Assembly: GCA_030830245.1 (NCBI GenBank)
Contig: JAURNJ010000350.1
Location: forward strand, 1 to 31,710
DNA: 31,710 bases
Source: Novosphingobium sp.
GTDB lineage: Bacteria; Pseudomonadota; Alphaproteobacteria; Sphingomonadales; Sphingomonadaceae
Reading direction: 5' to 3'
Part shown: one piece after another, positions 22,752-31,105 of the stretch
Layout of the letters: each line of letters opens with the position of its first letter
How positions within the stretch are numbered: the first letter of the stretch is position 1
Notes under the pieces: generated by a model
The model's database searches: none
Told to the model about the DNA's origin: nothing
What the model saw: only the letters and a program-made list of their open reading frames with translations
Position numbers and translations under genes: made by a program

Positions 22752-24500
22752 ATGCAAATCGACATCTTGATCAAGGGTGGGACAGTCGTCGATGGCAGCG
22801 GCACAGCCCCTTTTCCGGCGGACGTGCGCGTCTCTGGCGGGCGAATTGCGGAAATCGGCACCGATCTCAGGGCCGGTGAGGGCGAACGAGTGTTCGACGC
22901 GAGCGGGTGTTACGTTACGCCCGGCATGATCGAGACCCACAATCACTGGGACGGCGGGGTCTGGTGGGCGCCAAACATGGATCCGTTGCCCGCCTATGGC
23001 GCGACAACTTCGATCAACGGAAATTGCGGCTTCTCTATCGCTCCGGCGCCGAAAGAAGCGGAAGGAAAGCAGAGCGTCATCGATATCTTCAACTACTTTG
23101 AAGACATTCCGGAAGAGCCGATGAACGAGGTCGTCCCTTGGGATTGGGACAAGTGGAGCGAATACAAGGCATCCATGCAGTCCAAGGTGCGCATGCCGCT
23201 CAATTTTTGCGCCTTCTGCGGGCACGTCCTGCTTCGCATTGCGGTGATGGGCATGGACGCATGGGAGCGCGTTGCCACTCCCGAGGAAGTCGAGAAGATG
23301 TGCGCTTACCTCGACGATGCGCTGGCGGCTGGAGCGATGGGCCTTTCGTCCAACTTTCTCGACTACGACAAATACGAGCGTCCATTGCCGCCTCAACTAG
23401 CGGACGATGCTGAAATAGAGGCACTGATGCGAGTAGTCTCCCGCTACGAAGGGGCGACTGTTCAGGTCGTTGTCGATTACCTCATGCGCAAGACCGGCAA
23501 TTCGTCGGTTGAACGTTGGGGGGCGCTGGCCAAGAAAACCGGTGTGAGGCTGCAGTGGGCCGGTCTTCCGACCCTGATGCTGATGAAGGAGCAGACGCCC
23601 AGGGCCATCGAGCTGCACGAGCAGTTCAAGGCGGAAGGACTGCCGTTCTACACGGCCTTTACTGTCATTGCTTTCACCTCAATCCTCAACTTCTATTCCA
23701 CGCTGATCTTCGGCCAGAATGGCAACCCTGTCTGGCAGGAGCTGATCAATGAAAAGAGCTGGGACAAGAAGAAGGAGATGCTGCGCGATCAGGATTGGCT
23801 GGATCGCGCCAGGGAAAGCTGGAACAACCAGTTTGCCCACTCCACGCTCAACAATCCCGAGACGATGATATTCCGCGAGAGTGAATCCGGATACGGTCCG
23901 GTTGGCTGCACGCTTGCCGACTACATGCATAGTGAGGGATTTAATCACGCGTCCGATGCGCTCGCTCAATGGGTGTTCAACAATGGGCCGGAGTCGATCA
24001 TTCTCAAGGCAAGTTGGGAACGCGATGAGGAAACGCTCAAGTATCTCTTGCTCGATGACAATTCGCTGGTCAACCTCAGCGATTCTGGTGCGCACGGCAA
24101 GATGTTCTGCGGCGCAGGTTATAATGTCGGCCTGCTCACCGAATATGTTCGCGAACGTAAGGTTATTTCAATCGAGCGGGCAATCTACATGCTGACTTGG
24201 CGACTTGCCGAATTTTTCGGCCTTCGCGATCGGGGCCTCATAAAGGTGGGCATGGCTGCCGACATAGTCGTGTTCGACCTCGACGAAATCGAAATGCGAC
24301 CGGAAAAGAAGATCTGGGACGTTTATGACGGTACGGGCGGGCGCACCTATCGCTATACTCGCGATCCGGCACCGATGCGATTGACTCTGGTCAACGGTGA
24401 GCCGACGTTCGACCGCGGCGAGTTCACCGGACGCTATCCGGGCGAGTTCATCGGTCCGGAGGTGGAAGGCGGCGCGCAACTGGCAATCGCGGCGGAATAG
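22752..24500 (+). CDS. D-aminoacylase-like amidohydrolase, copy B
   Basis: 582 residues, same length as copy A and alignable without gaps, roughly four of five residues identical by eye. It keeps the same metal motif (THNHWD at 62-67), NGNCGFS (Cys92) and SDSGAHGKMFCGAGYN, and likewise lacks the THxR and SHLK histidines (reads VQVVVDYL and RLQWAGLP). Differences cluster around 230-310 and 350-370, where the substrate pocket would be expected, so the copies may differ in specificity. RBS GGAGAG upstream of ATG. Third codon positions look less GC-rich than in copy A (for example GTT TAT GAC GGT versus GTC TAC GAC GGC), suggesting a different history. Divergent LysR gene upstream is the probable regulator. 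Confidence 0.9.
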   Translation: MQIDILIKGGTVVDGSGTAPFPADVRVSGGRIAEIGTDLRAGEGERVFDASGCYVTPGMIETHNHWDGGVWWAPNMDPLPAYGATTSINGNCGFSIAPAPKEAEGKQSVIDIFNYFEDIPEEPMNEVVPWDWDKWSEYKASMQSKVRMPLNFCAFCGHVLLRIAVMGMDAWERVATPEEVEKMCAYLDDALAAGAMGLSSNFLDYDKYERPLPPQLADDAEIEALMRVVSRYEGATVQVVVDYLMRKTGNSSVERWGALAKKTGVRLQWAGLPTLMLMKEQTPRAIELHEQFKAEGLPFYTAFTVIAFTSILNFYSTLIFGQNGNPVWQELINEKSWDKKKEMLRDQDWLDRARESWNNQFAHSTLNNPETMIFRESESGYGPVGCTLADYMHSEGFNHASDALAQWVFNNGPESIILKASWERDEETLKYLLLDDNSLVNLSDSGAHGKMFCGAGYNVGLLTEYVRERKVISIERAIYMLTWRLAEFFGLRDRGLIKVGMAADIVVFDLDEIEMRPEKKIWDVYDGTGGRTYRYTRDPAPMRLTLVNGEPTFDRGEFTGRYPGEFIGPEVEGGAQLAIAAE

Positions 24501-24531
24501 GCGGCAACCTTTTGCCCCCGTCTGGGCGTGA

Positions 24532-25698
24532 TCACACCAGCGTGACGCCCGGATATTCGCCAATGATGATGCTTTCCATGTCGCCGAAACCGCTGTTCTC
24601 GCCCTCGCGGATGCGGATCGGTCGGTCGCGAATCTGCCAGCGGTAATTCTCTACTGTCTTTTTCGGCTCGTTGACATCGTCGACGCATTCGCCGTCGACA
24701 TAGCACTGGCCCTTGTAGCTGCCGTGGATTTGGCCCTTCCATGGGCCGTAGAGGGCCGGATTGAGCCGGAAACCCAGTTCCGGGTCGATCGCCTCGATCT
24801 CGAACACGCGTTCGATCACCGACTTGCCCGGCCCGGCGACAATGGCGGTAATCCGCCCGTGCATCGCCGCCTTGTCGGAGGCGCGATAGGTGATTTCGGG
24901 ATAGAGGTGCAGCACCGGAATCTGGGTGCCGTCGCTTTCGTTGATGTAGCCGGAAAAGAATTCGGGCGGGCCGTCTCCGCCGAAGTCCCGGAAATAATAG
25001 GCCAGATCGTAGCTGGAACCATCGGGACGCTCAATGCGCGAGACCAGCCAGTTGAAGTGATAAGCGGTGTTCTTGACGCCTCCTGTCGCGCCCGAATGGC
25101 CGGGCACGAGATCGTCGGGGTCCTTGCCGACATGTTCGCGCACACCCCAGGAGTGGTCGCGAAAGCCGTACCAGTCGTCGCGGCTGACCTTGATCCGCTC
25201 GCCATCGACTTCGATCCAGCCTGATACCTCGCCGGCCTGGTGATAGCGGATCACGTCCGATGCCTGCCGACCACTGGCGATCACCACGTCTCGCTTCTCG
25301 AAAAAGGCGGGCATTGTGGCGTGGAAGGTCAGCTCGAACGACAACGGCTGCGCCTCGTTCGGCGCGAGCGAAATGCGCAGTTCCTCGAAGGGGCGCACCA
25401 CCTCGTAGCAGAGCGGGCCGACGGCCATGTCCGCCGGCGCGGTATCGAGCACCCGACTGGCGCGGACGGTGCGTTGGGAAGTACCGATCTGCACGCCAGC
25501 GAAGCCGTCGATCAGGTTGCGGTTGGCATATTTGCCGAGGCCGAAACTCGCCTGGATTCCGCCGCGCTTGCTCATCAATGTGAACCAAACCTTCTCGGTC
25601 CACCCGCGATCCGCGGTGCCGACAGCGGCATGGGTGTTGACGATCTGGTGGGTGAAGAACTCGTCGGCGTCGGTCAGCGGCGCGATTGTCGGGATCAT
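24532..25698 (-). CDS. DUF7064/DUF7065-type (CrtC/AttH-like) protein
   Basis: 388 residues without close resemblance to a characterised enzyme. It appears beta-rich and two-domain: an N-terminal half with VWFTLMSKRGGIQASFGLGKYANRNLIDGFAG, a central RDDWYGFRDHSWGVREH (about 169-185) and a C-terminal half with FRLNPALYGPWKGQIHGSYKGQCYVDGE. The RDHSWG motif is what I associate with the lipocalin-like CrtC/AttH family (carotenoid hydratase and relatives) and DUF7064/7065 proteins. It could bind or hydrate a hydrophobic terpenoid or steroid-like ligand. It is the last gene of the nine-gene operon, 13 bases after the phosphotransferase stop, and converges with copy B. Family assignment moderate; function unknown. 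Confidence 0.75.
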   Translation of the reverse strand: MIPTIAPLTDADEFFTHQIVNTHAAVGTADRGWTEKVWFTLMSKRGGIQASFGLGKYANRNLIDGFAGVQIGTSQRTVRASRVLDTAPADMAVGPLCYEVVRPFEELRISLAPNEAQPLSFELTFHATMPAFFEKRDVVIASGRQASDVIRYHQAGEVSGWIEVDGERIKVSRDDWYGFRDHSWGVREHVGKDPDDLVPGHSGATGGVKNTAYHFNWLVSRIERPDGSSYDLAYYFRDFGGDGPPEFFSGYINESDGTQIPVLHLYPEITYRASDKAAMHGRITAIVAGPGKSVIERVFEIEAIDPELGFRLNPALYGPWKGQIHGSYKGQCYVDGECVDDVNEPKKTVENYRWQIRDRPIRIREGENSGFGDMESIIIGEYPGVTLV

Positions 25699-25711
25699 CG
25701 TGAGGTTGCCT

Positions 25712-26695
25712 TCACATGCCTTCGGCGTCGAGCATGGAAACCAGCACGCCGAGGTAGTAATCGAGATTTTTCTGGAAATAGGCTAGCTTGGGATCGGTGT
25801 TGCGGCCCGTGACCCACAGGTTGGTGCCTTCGGCCATGGTGCACAGGATCTTCGCGATCTGCGCCATCTCGTGCCAGATCACACCCTTGCTGAACCGGCC
25901 CGTGACTCGTTCCCAGAGCGCAATGGCTTCTTCGCGGGTGAACATGCCCGGCTCCTTGAGCTGGGTTGAGGCGCGGTGGAACGGCCCTTCGAAGAAGATC
26001 AGCAGGTAGCCGAGATCGGACAGCGGCTCTCCATTGATGGCCATTTCCCAATCGAGCACCGCGCTCAGTTCGCCATGGTGCCACATGAAGTTCGACAGCT
26101 TCACGTCGCCGTGAACTAGGCTCGGCGGACCGCTGACCGGGGCTGGGCGAGAGAGCAGCCGATCATAGGCGGCGACCAGCGGCGGGCAATTCGCCGTGTC
26201 GGCGAATGCGCGCCACATCCGCGCGTCCTGTTCGGGGCTGACCGGATCGCCAAGCAGGGGCAGGGGAGCGAGGTCCGCGAACCCCGCAACCTGGGTCAGC
26301 CAGCGCTCGCAAAGCTGGCGCCGGAACTGGTCATCCGCTGCGGTGAACCAGTCTGGCAACTGCGTGTCGTGGACTTCCGCCCCTTTCACGCACTCCATCA
26401 CGAAGAAGGGCACACCGAGCACGCTTTCGTCCTCGCAAATCGCGACAATGCCCGGCACGGGTAGCCTGCCAGCGATCTCTCCGAGCGCCGCATAGAGCCG
26501 CGCCTGCGCCAGCACGTCATGCCCTTTGAGGATGGCCCCGCCCGCAGGCGGCATCCTCAAAATCCAGTCCGCGCCCTCAATCCGATAGGTCTCGTTCGAA
26601 AAACCGGTGGTCAGCGGAACGACAGCACGCACTGTCTCGCCGCCGGGCAGGTAGCCCCGCAGCGCTGCCGCCAAGGCCTCGGGATTGCGGCTCAT
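25712..26695 (-). CDS. APH-type phosphotransferase 2
   Basis: 327 residues, aminoglycoside-phosphotransferase fold: N-lobe loop TTGFSNETYRI (29-39), WILRMPPAG with the nucleotide-binding strand, catalytic loop HGDVKLSN (195-202) and metal segment LDWEMA (214-219). It is related in fold to the phosphotransferase at 403-1443 but clearly diverged. Start ATG 26695 overlaps the thiolase stop by four bases (ATGA). Here the kinase is coupled to a thiolase and a CrtC-like protein rather than to a dehydrogenase. Phosphorylation of a hydroxyl group on a CoA-bound intermediate is the family-based expectation; macrolide/aminoglycoside resistance is unlikely from context. Confidence 0.9.
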   Translation of the reverse strand: MSRNPEALAAALRGYLPGGETVRAVVPLTTGFSNETYRIEGADWILRMPPAGGAILKGHDVLAQARLYAALGEIAGRLPVPGIVAICEDESVLGVPFFVMECVKGAEVHDTQLPDWFTAADDQFRRQLCERWLTQVAGFADLAPLPLLGDPVSPEQDARMWRAFADTANCPPLVAAYDRLLSRPAPVSGPPSLVHGDVKLSNFMWHHGELSAVLDWEMAINGEPLSDLGYLLIFFEGPFHRASTQLKEPGMFTREEAIALWERVTGRFSKGVIWHEMAQIAKILCTMAEGTNLWVTGRNTDPKLAYFQKNLDYYLGVLVSMLDAEGM

Positions 26696-27828
26696 GCCTT
26701 CTGCAGGATGTGCACTGCCGAGGATGTGCCGAAGCCGAGCACATGGGCAAGCCCGACGCGCGCGCCTTCGACCTGCCGCTTGCCGGCCTCGCCGCGCAGG
26801 TGCTCGACGATCTCGACAATGTTGGCAACGCCGGTCGCGCCGATAGGATGGCCCTTTGCGATGAGGCCGCCCGATACGTTGACTGGAATGCGCCCGCCAA
26901 GCACGACCTTGCCATCTTCGATCATCCGCGCAGCTTCGCCTTCGGGGCAAAGGCCCAGGTTCTCGTAGTGCAGCATTTCCGCGGTGGCGAAACAGTCATG
27001 CAGTTCGACGATGTTGAGGTCTTCCGGCCCCATGCCCGCCATGTCGAAGGCCTGCTTCGCCGCCAGCCGGGTGACCGAATTGGGATCGAACAGCTCGGGA
27101 TTGTTGGCTTCCCAGGGGTCGGAGGCAAGGCCCGAACCTGCGATGCGAACCGCGCGGCCGAGGCCCATTTCCTTCGCCTTCTTTTCGGACACCACGACGA
27201 GGGATGCCGCGCCATCGACATTGGCCGAGCACATCAGCTTGGTCAGCGGATAGGCGATCATGTCGCTGGCGAGAACTTCCTCAAGCGAGGCTTCGGTCTG
27301 GAACTTGGCCTTGGGATTGAGCGCGCCATGCTTGCGGTTCTTGACCGCGATCTTGGCGAACTGCTCCATCGTCGTGCCGTATTTCTGGGAATGGACCGTA
27401 CCGCATTCGGCAAAGACCGCAGGCATCGAGCCGGAACCGAACACGCCCTCGGACTGAAGCCCTGCGCCGGGGCCGCCACCAAGCAGGCCGTGCGGGTTCA
27501 TCTCGGTGCCGACAACCAGCGCGACATCATATAGCCCGCTCTTGATGGCGATGAATGCCTCGCGAACTGCCGTTGCACCGGAGGCGCAGGCGTTGGAGAC
27601 ATTGACGCAAGGAATGCCGGACTGGCCGATCTCGCGCATGATCTGCTGGCTCATCGAAGCCGAGGCGGTGAAGGCCGAGCCGGTGTAGAACACCTCGACG
27701 TCATCGATGGTCAGCCCGGCATCGTCGAGCGCCATCAGGGCAGCCTCGCCGCCAAGCTGGGCCGGGGTCTTGCCGGGGTAGCGACCGAAGGCGATCATGT
27801 CGGCGCCGATGATGTATGCATCGCTCAT
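26692..27828 (-). CDS. SCP-x-type thiolase with catalytic Cys
   Basis: 378-residue thiolase of the lipid-transfer/SCP-x class. The nucleophile loop is NACASGATAV (Cys81), followed by ELHDCFATAE and GGLIAKGHPIGATG (His327). The terminal CxGGG motif of classical thiolases is replaced by LGFGTSS, as usual in this class. Unlike the thiolase at 14324, the nucleophile and HPIGATG are intact, so thiolytic cleavage of a 3-ketoacyl-CoA is plausible. It directly follows a DUF35 gene (11-base gap) and overlaps the kinase gene, so it again forms a thiolase-DUF35 pair. Likely step: release of acetyl- or propionyl-CoA from a bulky acyl-CoA. Confidence 0.93.
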   Translation of the reverse strand: MSDAYIIGADMIAFGRYPGKTPAQLGGEAALMALDDAGLTIDDVEVFYTGSAFTASASMSQQIMREIGQSGIPCVNVSNACASGATAVREAFIAIKSGLYDVALVVGTEMNPHGLLGGGPGAGLQSEGVFGSGSMPAVFAECGTVHSQKYGTTMEQFAKIAVKNRKHGALNPKAKFQTEASLEEVLASDMIAYPLTKLMCSANVDGAASLVVVSEKKAKEMGLGRAVRIAGSGLASDPWEANNPELFDPNSVTRLAAKQAFDMAGMGPEDLNIVELHDCFATAEMLHYENLGLCPEGEAARMIEDGKVVLGGRIPVNVSGGLIAKGHPIGATGVANIVEIVEHLRGEAGKRQVEGARVGLAHVLGFGTSSAVHILQKA

Positions 27829-27839
27829 TGGTTCAGCTC

Positions 27840-28250
27840 CTATGCGTCAGCCGTCGCGGCCGTGAAATGATAGGCGACGTATTCGTTGCCTTCCTTGTCT
27901 TTGGCGCCTCCGGCATTGTCCATGACCAGGCGCACCGGCATGCCGGCGCGCAGATCTTCATCCGCAACGCCCTTGAGGTTGCCCTTGATCGAAATGCCGT
28001 CGTCGAGCCGGACAATCGCGGAAACGAAGGGCACTTCGATACCGGGGAAACTGCGGTGAACAATCGACCAGGTGACGAGTTTGCCGCTTTCGCCAGCGCG
28101 GAATTCCTCCATGGTGCCACGTGCGTGGCATTTGCGGCAGGCGATGGTCGGCACTTCGGCGGCGGTGCCGCACGCAGTGCAGCGAAATGCGCGCACCCAT
28201 GCGTCGCCATTTTCGGCAACCGCTATATTGGAGCGTCCAGGAATCTGCAT
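27840..28250 (-). CDS. DUF35 / OB-fold Zn-ribbon protein 2
   Basis: 136 residues: N-terminal ribbon with all four cysteines (C24, C27, C38, C41; CTAC and CRKC), then OB fold (KLVTWSIVHRSFPG to YVAYHFTAA). The complete ribbon contrasts with the first DUF35 protein. Start ATG 28250 has RBS GAGGAA four bases upstream; an ATG seven codons earlier is less likely. The gene lies 11 bases before the Cys-containing thiolase and is presumably its partner, guiding acyl-CoA binding. The 73-base gap upstream to the SDR gene holds a GC hairpin. Confidence 0.9.
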   Translation of the reverse strand: MQIPGRSNIAVAENGDAWVRAFRCTACGTAAEVPTIACRKCHARGTMEEFRAGESGKLVTWSIVHRSFPGIEVPFVSAIVRLDDGISIKGNLKGVADEDLRAGMPVRLVMDNAGGAKDKEGNEYVAYHFTAATADA

Positions 28251-28296
28251 GGGGTTCCTCTCTCGAAACATGCGAGTCTGTGTCGATCCGCCTAGG

Positions 28297-28314
28297 CCCG
28301 GCAGTCCCGCCGGG
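28297..28314 (-). terminator. intra-operon GC hairpin
   Basis: CCCGGC (28297-28302) and GCCGGG (28309-28314) form a perfect 6-bp stem with a 6-base loop, within the widest gap of the operon (SDR to DUF35). There is no T-run, so an attenuator or RNA-processing element is as likely as termination. Confidence 0.3.
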
Positions 28315-28323
28315 CAAGACCTG

Positions 28324-29211
28324 TCACGCTTCGTATTTTACCGATTCGACCGTGATCTTGGCATCGAACGGGCCGCCGTCGCGCCCTCGAACCTCGCGCC
28401 CGATCGCCTGGAGATATTGGCCCGAATAGGTCGTCAAGCCGGTCGTCACCGTGGGATCGACCAGGCAAAGCGCAAGGATCGCCTCGGCCATCACTTCCGG
28501 GTCTTCCGGTGCGGTCAGCCGGTCGCGCGAAAGGATGCCCTTGTCGATCATCTTCTGCACGTTCTCGGTGATGACCGAATTGACCGGTGCGACTGTGTTG
28601 GCGCTAATGCCGGTGCCGTGCAGTTCGGCCGCGAGGGCGCGGGTGAACAGGTTCAGCGCCGATTTCGACGAGGTATAAGCCGAGCAGCCCTGGGTCTTGT
28701 GAAATTCGAGATAAGGAGGGCCATCTGCGCTTGGGGCGGCGCGATCGGCGATGGTGGAGGAGACGTTGACGATCCGACCCCAGTTCTGCGCCATCATGCC
28801 CGGCAAGGCGCGCACGATCATGTCGCGCGTGCCGAACACGTTGATCTCGAATGCCTGGCGGAAGGTTGCGTCGGACATTTCCCAGACCCGCTCACCCTTC
28901 ATCGCGCCGCCCGCGACATTGTTGATCAGAACATCGACCTTGCCGAAGCGTGACAGCACCTCGTCCATGAATGCCGCGCGCGATTCGGGCTTGGTCGCGT
29001 CGAGCGGCAGGGCGTGCGCCTGGCCGCCGCGTCCGCGGATTTGCGCCACTGTCCAGGCAAGCGTGAGCGGCTGGGGGTCGGCCTCGTCTCCCACTTTGCG
29101 TGCGCCGACGATCACCGTTGCACCTTCGGACGCGATGCGTTCCGCTGTTGCTGCACCGATGCCCTGGCTGGCGCCGGTCACGATTGCGATGCGGCCTTCA
29201 AGTTCACCCAT
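28324..29211 (-). CDS. SDR-family oxidoreductase
   Basis: 295 residues, classical short-chain dehydrogenase: TGASQGIG (12-19), NNVAG (97-101), Ser152 in VSST, and YTSSK (Tyr179, Lys183), so the catalytic residues are complete. Between Ser and Tyr there is an enlarged loop (about 155-175, AAPSADGPPYLEF), which often shapes the pocket for a large substrate. Start ATG 29211 with RBS AAGGAA six bases upstream; a TTG at 29226 that would overlap the P450 stop is less likely. It lies directly downstream of the P450, fitting oxidation of the hydroxyl that the P450 introduces. Cofactor preference (NAD or NADP) is not certain; VGARKV after strand 2 hints at NADP. Confidence 0.93.
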   Translation of the reverse strand: MGELEGRIAIVTGASQGIGAATAERIASEGATVIVGARKVGDEADPQPLTLAWTVAQIRGRGGQAHALPLDATKPESRAAFMDEVLSRFGKVDVLINNVAGGAMKGERVWEMSDATFRQAFEINVFGTRDMIVRALPGMMAQNWGRIVNVSSTIADRAAPSADGPPYLEFHKTQGCSAYTSSKSALNLFTRALAAELHGTGISANTVAPVNSVITENVQKMIDKGILSRDRLTAPEDPEVMAEAILALCLVDPTVTTGLTTYSGQYLQAIGREVRGRDGGPFDAKITVESVKYEA

Positions 29212-29222
29212 GATTCGTTCCT

Positions 29223-30455
29223 TCAAGCAAGTTCGTCGATAGTGACCGGCAGGCTGGTCCAGCCGATCTGGAATTGCGAAACCGGCCAGTGCCCGCGTTC
29301 AGGATGGACAGCAAAGCTTTTTACGGCGCGCAGGAACTCGCGCAGCATGACCTGCCCTTCGAGCCGCGCGAGGTGGATACCGATGCAGAAATGCGGGCCG
29401 ACGCCGAAGCTGAGCAGGCGGCGTACCTTGCGATTCCAGCGAAACTCATCGGGCGAATCGAATTCGCGCCGATCGCGGTTTGCCGAGGCGATGTTCAGGA
29501 TCACGCGCTGACCGGGTTCCAGATCGATGCCGCCAAGCGTCACCGGCTTCTTGACCGTGCGCCCGAACCATTGCGCCGGAGCATTGTAGCGCAGCGCCTC
29601 TTCGAAGGCGGGAACGACGCTGCCGGGAAAAGCGGCGCGCACTTCGGCAAGTTGATCGGGACGCTGCGCCAATTCGAGCAGGCAACCCGCCACGATCTTT
29701 GGCAGGGTTTCGGTACCGCCGACGAGGATACCATTGAGGTCGATGGCGATTTCCTCGTCGCTGAGCGGCCTGCCGATTGTGTCGCGGGTGAGCAGGGAAT
29801 CGATCACGGGGCTTTCCGGTCCCTTGCCTGCGCGGCGACGCTTCACGGTCTCCAGCAGCAGCGAGTAGATCAGCGCCCTGCCTTCCGCGACGCCCGGACC
29901 GTCGGGCGGAACGCCAACCGTGAGGTTGACCGCACGAGCCAGCGCTTCGGGATCATCCGGCTCGATCCCCAGAACGCGGCAGACCATCGTCACCGCGACG
30001 TGGCTGGCAAAATCGGCATTGAGATCGAACTCGCCGCGCGGCAGCAGCAGGGCCAGCCGCTCGCGCACCAAGGCGGTAATCTCGGCTTCGCGCCGGGCAA
30101 TGCTGCCTTTCAGGAATGGCGCTGCGGTCGCTTGCCGGTGCTGGGTGTGCACTGGTGGATCGAGGAACAGAAACATCGCCTTGACCGGCTCAAGCACTGG
30201 CTCGGGCGGCTCACCGCGATGATGGATGAGCAACTGCTCGCGGGTGAACAGCATCCCTTCCGCCTCGGAGAAGTGCTCCCTGTCCATGTAGCCGTTCCAC
30301 ACGTCCTCGAAGCGTGTGAAGACCCAAGTGTCATATTCGGCGATGTAGTAAGCCGGGTGCTCCTCGCGCATCACGCGGTAGAACGATTGCGGATCGCGCA
30401 TCGCTGCGTCCGAAAACGGATCGTACCGGAATTCGCTGAGGGCTTGGTCGCTCAT
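29223..30455 (-). CDS. cytochrome P450
   Basis: 410 residues, bacterial soluble class I type, no membrane anchor. I-helix GILVGGTETLPKIVAG (the usual A-G-x-[DE]-T reads G-G-T-E-T), K-helix ExxR in FEEALRYNAP, and heme loop FGVGPHFCIGIHLAR with axial Cys357. It depends on ferredoxin and reductase partners, neither of which is encoded in the window. The C-helix region FLFLDPPVHTQHRQATAAPF is typical of substrate-hydroxylating CYPs of sphingomonads and actinobacteria. Start 30455 overlaps the upstream stop by four bases (ATGA); the open frame extends further but within the neighbouring gene. The SDR follows 11 bases later. A hydroxylation of a hydrophobic substrate is likely; position and substrate unknown. 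Confidence 0.95.
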   Translation of the reverse strand: MSDQALSEFRYDPFSDAAMRDPQSFYRVMREEHPAYYIAEYDTWVFTRFEDVWNGYMDREHFSEAEGMLFTREQLLIHHRGEPPEPVLEPVKAMFLFLDPPVHTQHRQATAAPFLKGSIARREAEITALVRERLALLLPRGEFDLNADFASHVAVTMVCRVLGIEPDDPEALARAVNLTVGVPPDGPGVAEGRALIYSLLLETVKRRRAGKGPESPVIDSLLTRDTIGRPLSDEEIAIDLNGILVGGTETLPKIVAGCLLELAQRPDQLAEVRAAFPGSVVPAFEEALRYNAPAQWFGRTVKKPVTLGGIDLEPGQRVILNIASANRDRREFDSPDEFRWNRKVRRLLSFGVGPHFCIGIHLARLEGQVMLREFLRAVKSFAVHPERGHWPVSQFQIGWTSLPVTIDELA

Positions 30456-31102
30456 CGTATCACTGGTTCGGCAATGGCAGCGACCACCTGGACGAGGTGC
30501 GGATCGACGATGTATTCCGGGCAATCTGCATCGAAATAGGCATCAACGATCCCCCAATGGACCGGGGTTTCCATGTATGGGCCGGTCAGACCTGCGATGT
30601 CGTCGTATTCCTGCTCCCAGACGAAATGGATCGGCTTGCGCCCCTCGCTCCAGGCTGCGCGGTTGAGACCCCAGGCGCGGATTTCCGGAACGTATTTTGG
30701 GAGCAGGAGCGTGCGCTGTTCCAGCTCGCTTACCAGCGCCGGGTCGGCGGGAGGGAAGCACGAGAACAGCAGCCCACGCCAGATTTTCGCACCTTCGGCG
30801 CTCGGCGATTTTTGCGTCATGCGATAGCCGACGCCGGTCACTTCGGCTCCGGCGATCGTTGGCACTATGTGGTCGCGCCATGCTGGCGAGAGCATGGCCT
30901 GGTTGGCCGCTGCCTCGCTTTCGTGGACCATGCGCCAGACGAGATGGCCCGCGTTGATCGTTGCCTGATGATAGACCGGCGCGACGAGGTTCGAAACCAC
31001 GCCGGGCAGGCGGTTTGCCGCTGCCCGCAGGTTCACGAGGACTGTCTCGCGCGTGCCGAGGCGATCGGCGGGAAGGGTGATGGTGCGAAGCGAGACGAAC
31101 AT
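30452..31102 (-). CDS. two-domain dimeric alpha/beta-barrel (Dabb/EthD-like) protein
   Basis: 216 residues, probably two ferredoxin-like halves (about 1-100 and 108-210). The first starts MFVSLRTITLPADRLGTRETVLVNLRAAANRLPGV; the second has LLFSCFPPADPALVSELEQRTLLLPKYVPEIRAWGLNRAAW and HFVWEQEYDDIAGLTGPYMETPVHWGIVDAYFD. The strand-helix pattern and the PYMETPxHW segment resemble stress-responsive A/B-barrel (Dabb) or EthD proteins. Such proteins often accompany P450s and SDRs in catabolic operons. No catalytic residues are identifiable. Three bases separate it from the upstream stop, and it overlaps the P450 start. Confidence 0.65.
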   Translation of the reverse strand: MFVSLRTITLPADRLGTRETVLVNLRAAANRLPGVVSNLVAPVYHQATINAGHLVWRMVHESEAAANQAMLSPAWRDHIVPTIAGAEVTGVGYRMTQKSPSAEGAKIWRGLLFSCFPPADPALVSELEQRTLLLPKYVPEIRAWGLNRAAWSEGRKPIHFVWEQEYDDIAGLTGPYMETPVHWGIVDAYFDADCPEYIVDPHLVQVVAAIAEPVIR

Positions 31103-31105
31103 GGC

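Larger units (their letters stand above)
19929..24500 (+). repeat. direct duplication of a 1749-bp amidohydrolase gene (copies A and B)
   Basis: Two genes of exactly 1749 bp, starts 2823 bases apart, same orientation, encoding proteins that align end to end without gaps; the last 30 or so residues differ at very few positions and many blocks are identical. A LysR gene on the opposite strand occupies the space between. Homologous recombination between copies would delete the LysR gene and one copy. Confidence 0.85.

Noticed and set aside
22620..23396. N-terminal extension of the LysR frame to 561 residues
   Set aside because: The extension is antisense to amidohydrolase copy B and precedes a canonical LysR helix-turn-helix; the LysR start at 22619 is the normal one.
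24524..24550. GGGCGT / ACGCCC pair at the convergent end of copy B and the CrtC-like gene
   Set aside because: Arms partly inside coding sequence, long loop, no T-run; too weak to call a terminator.
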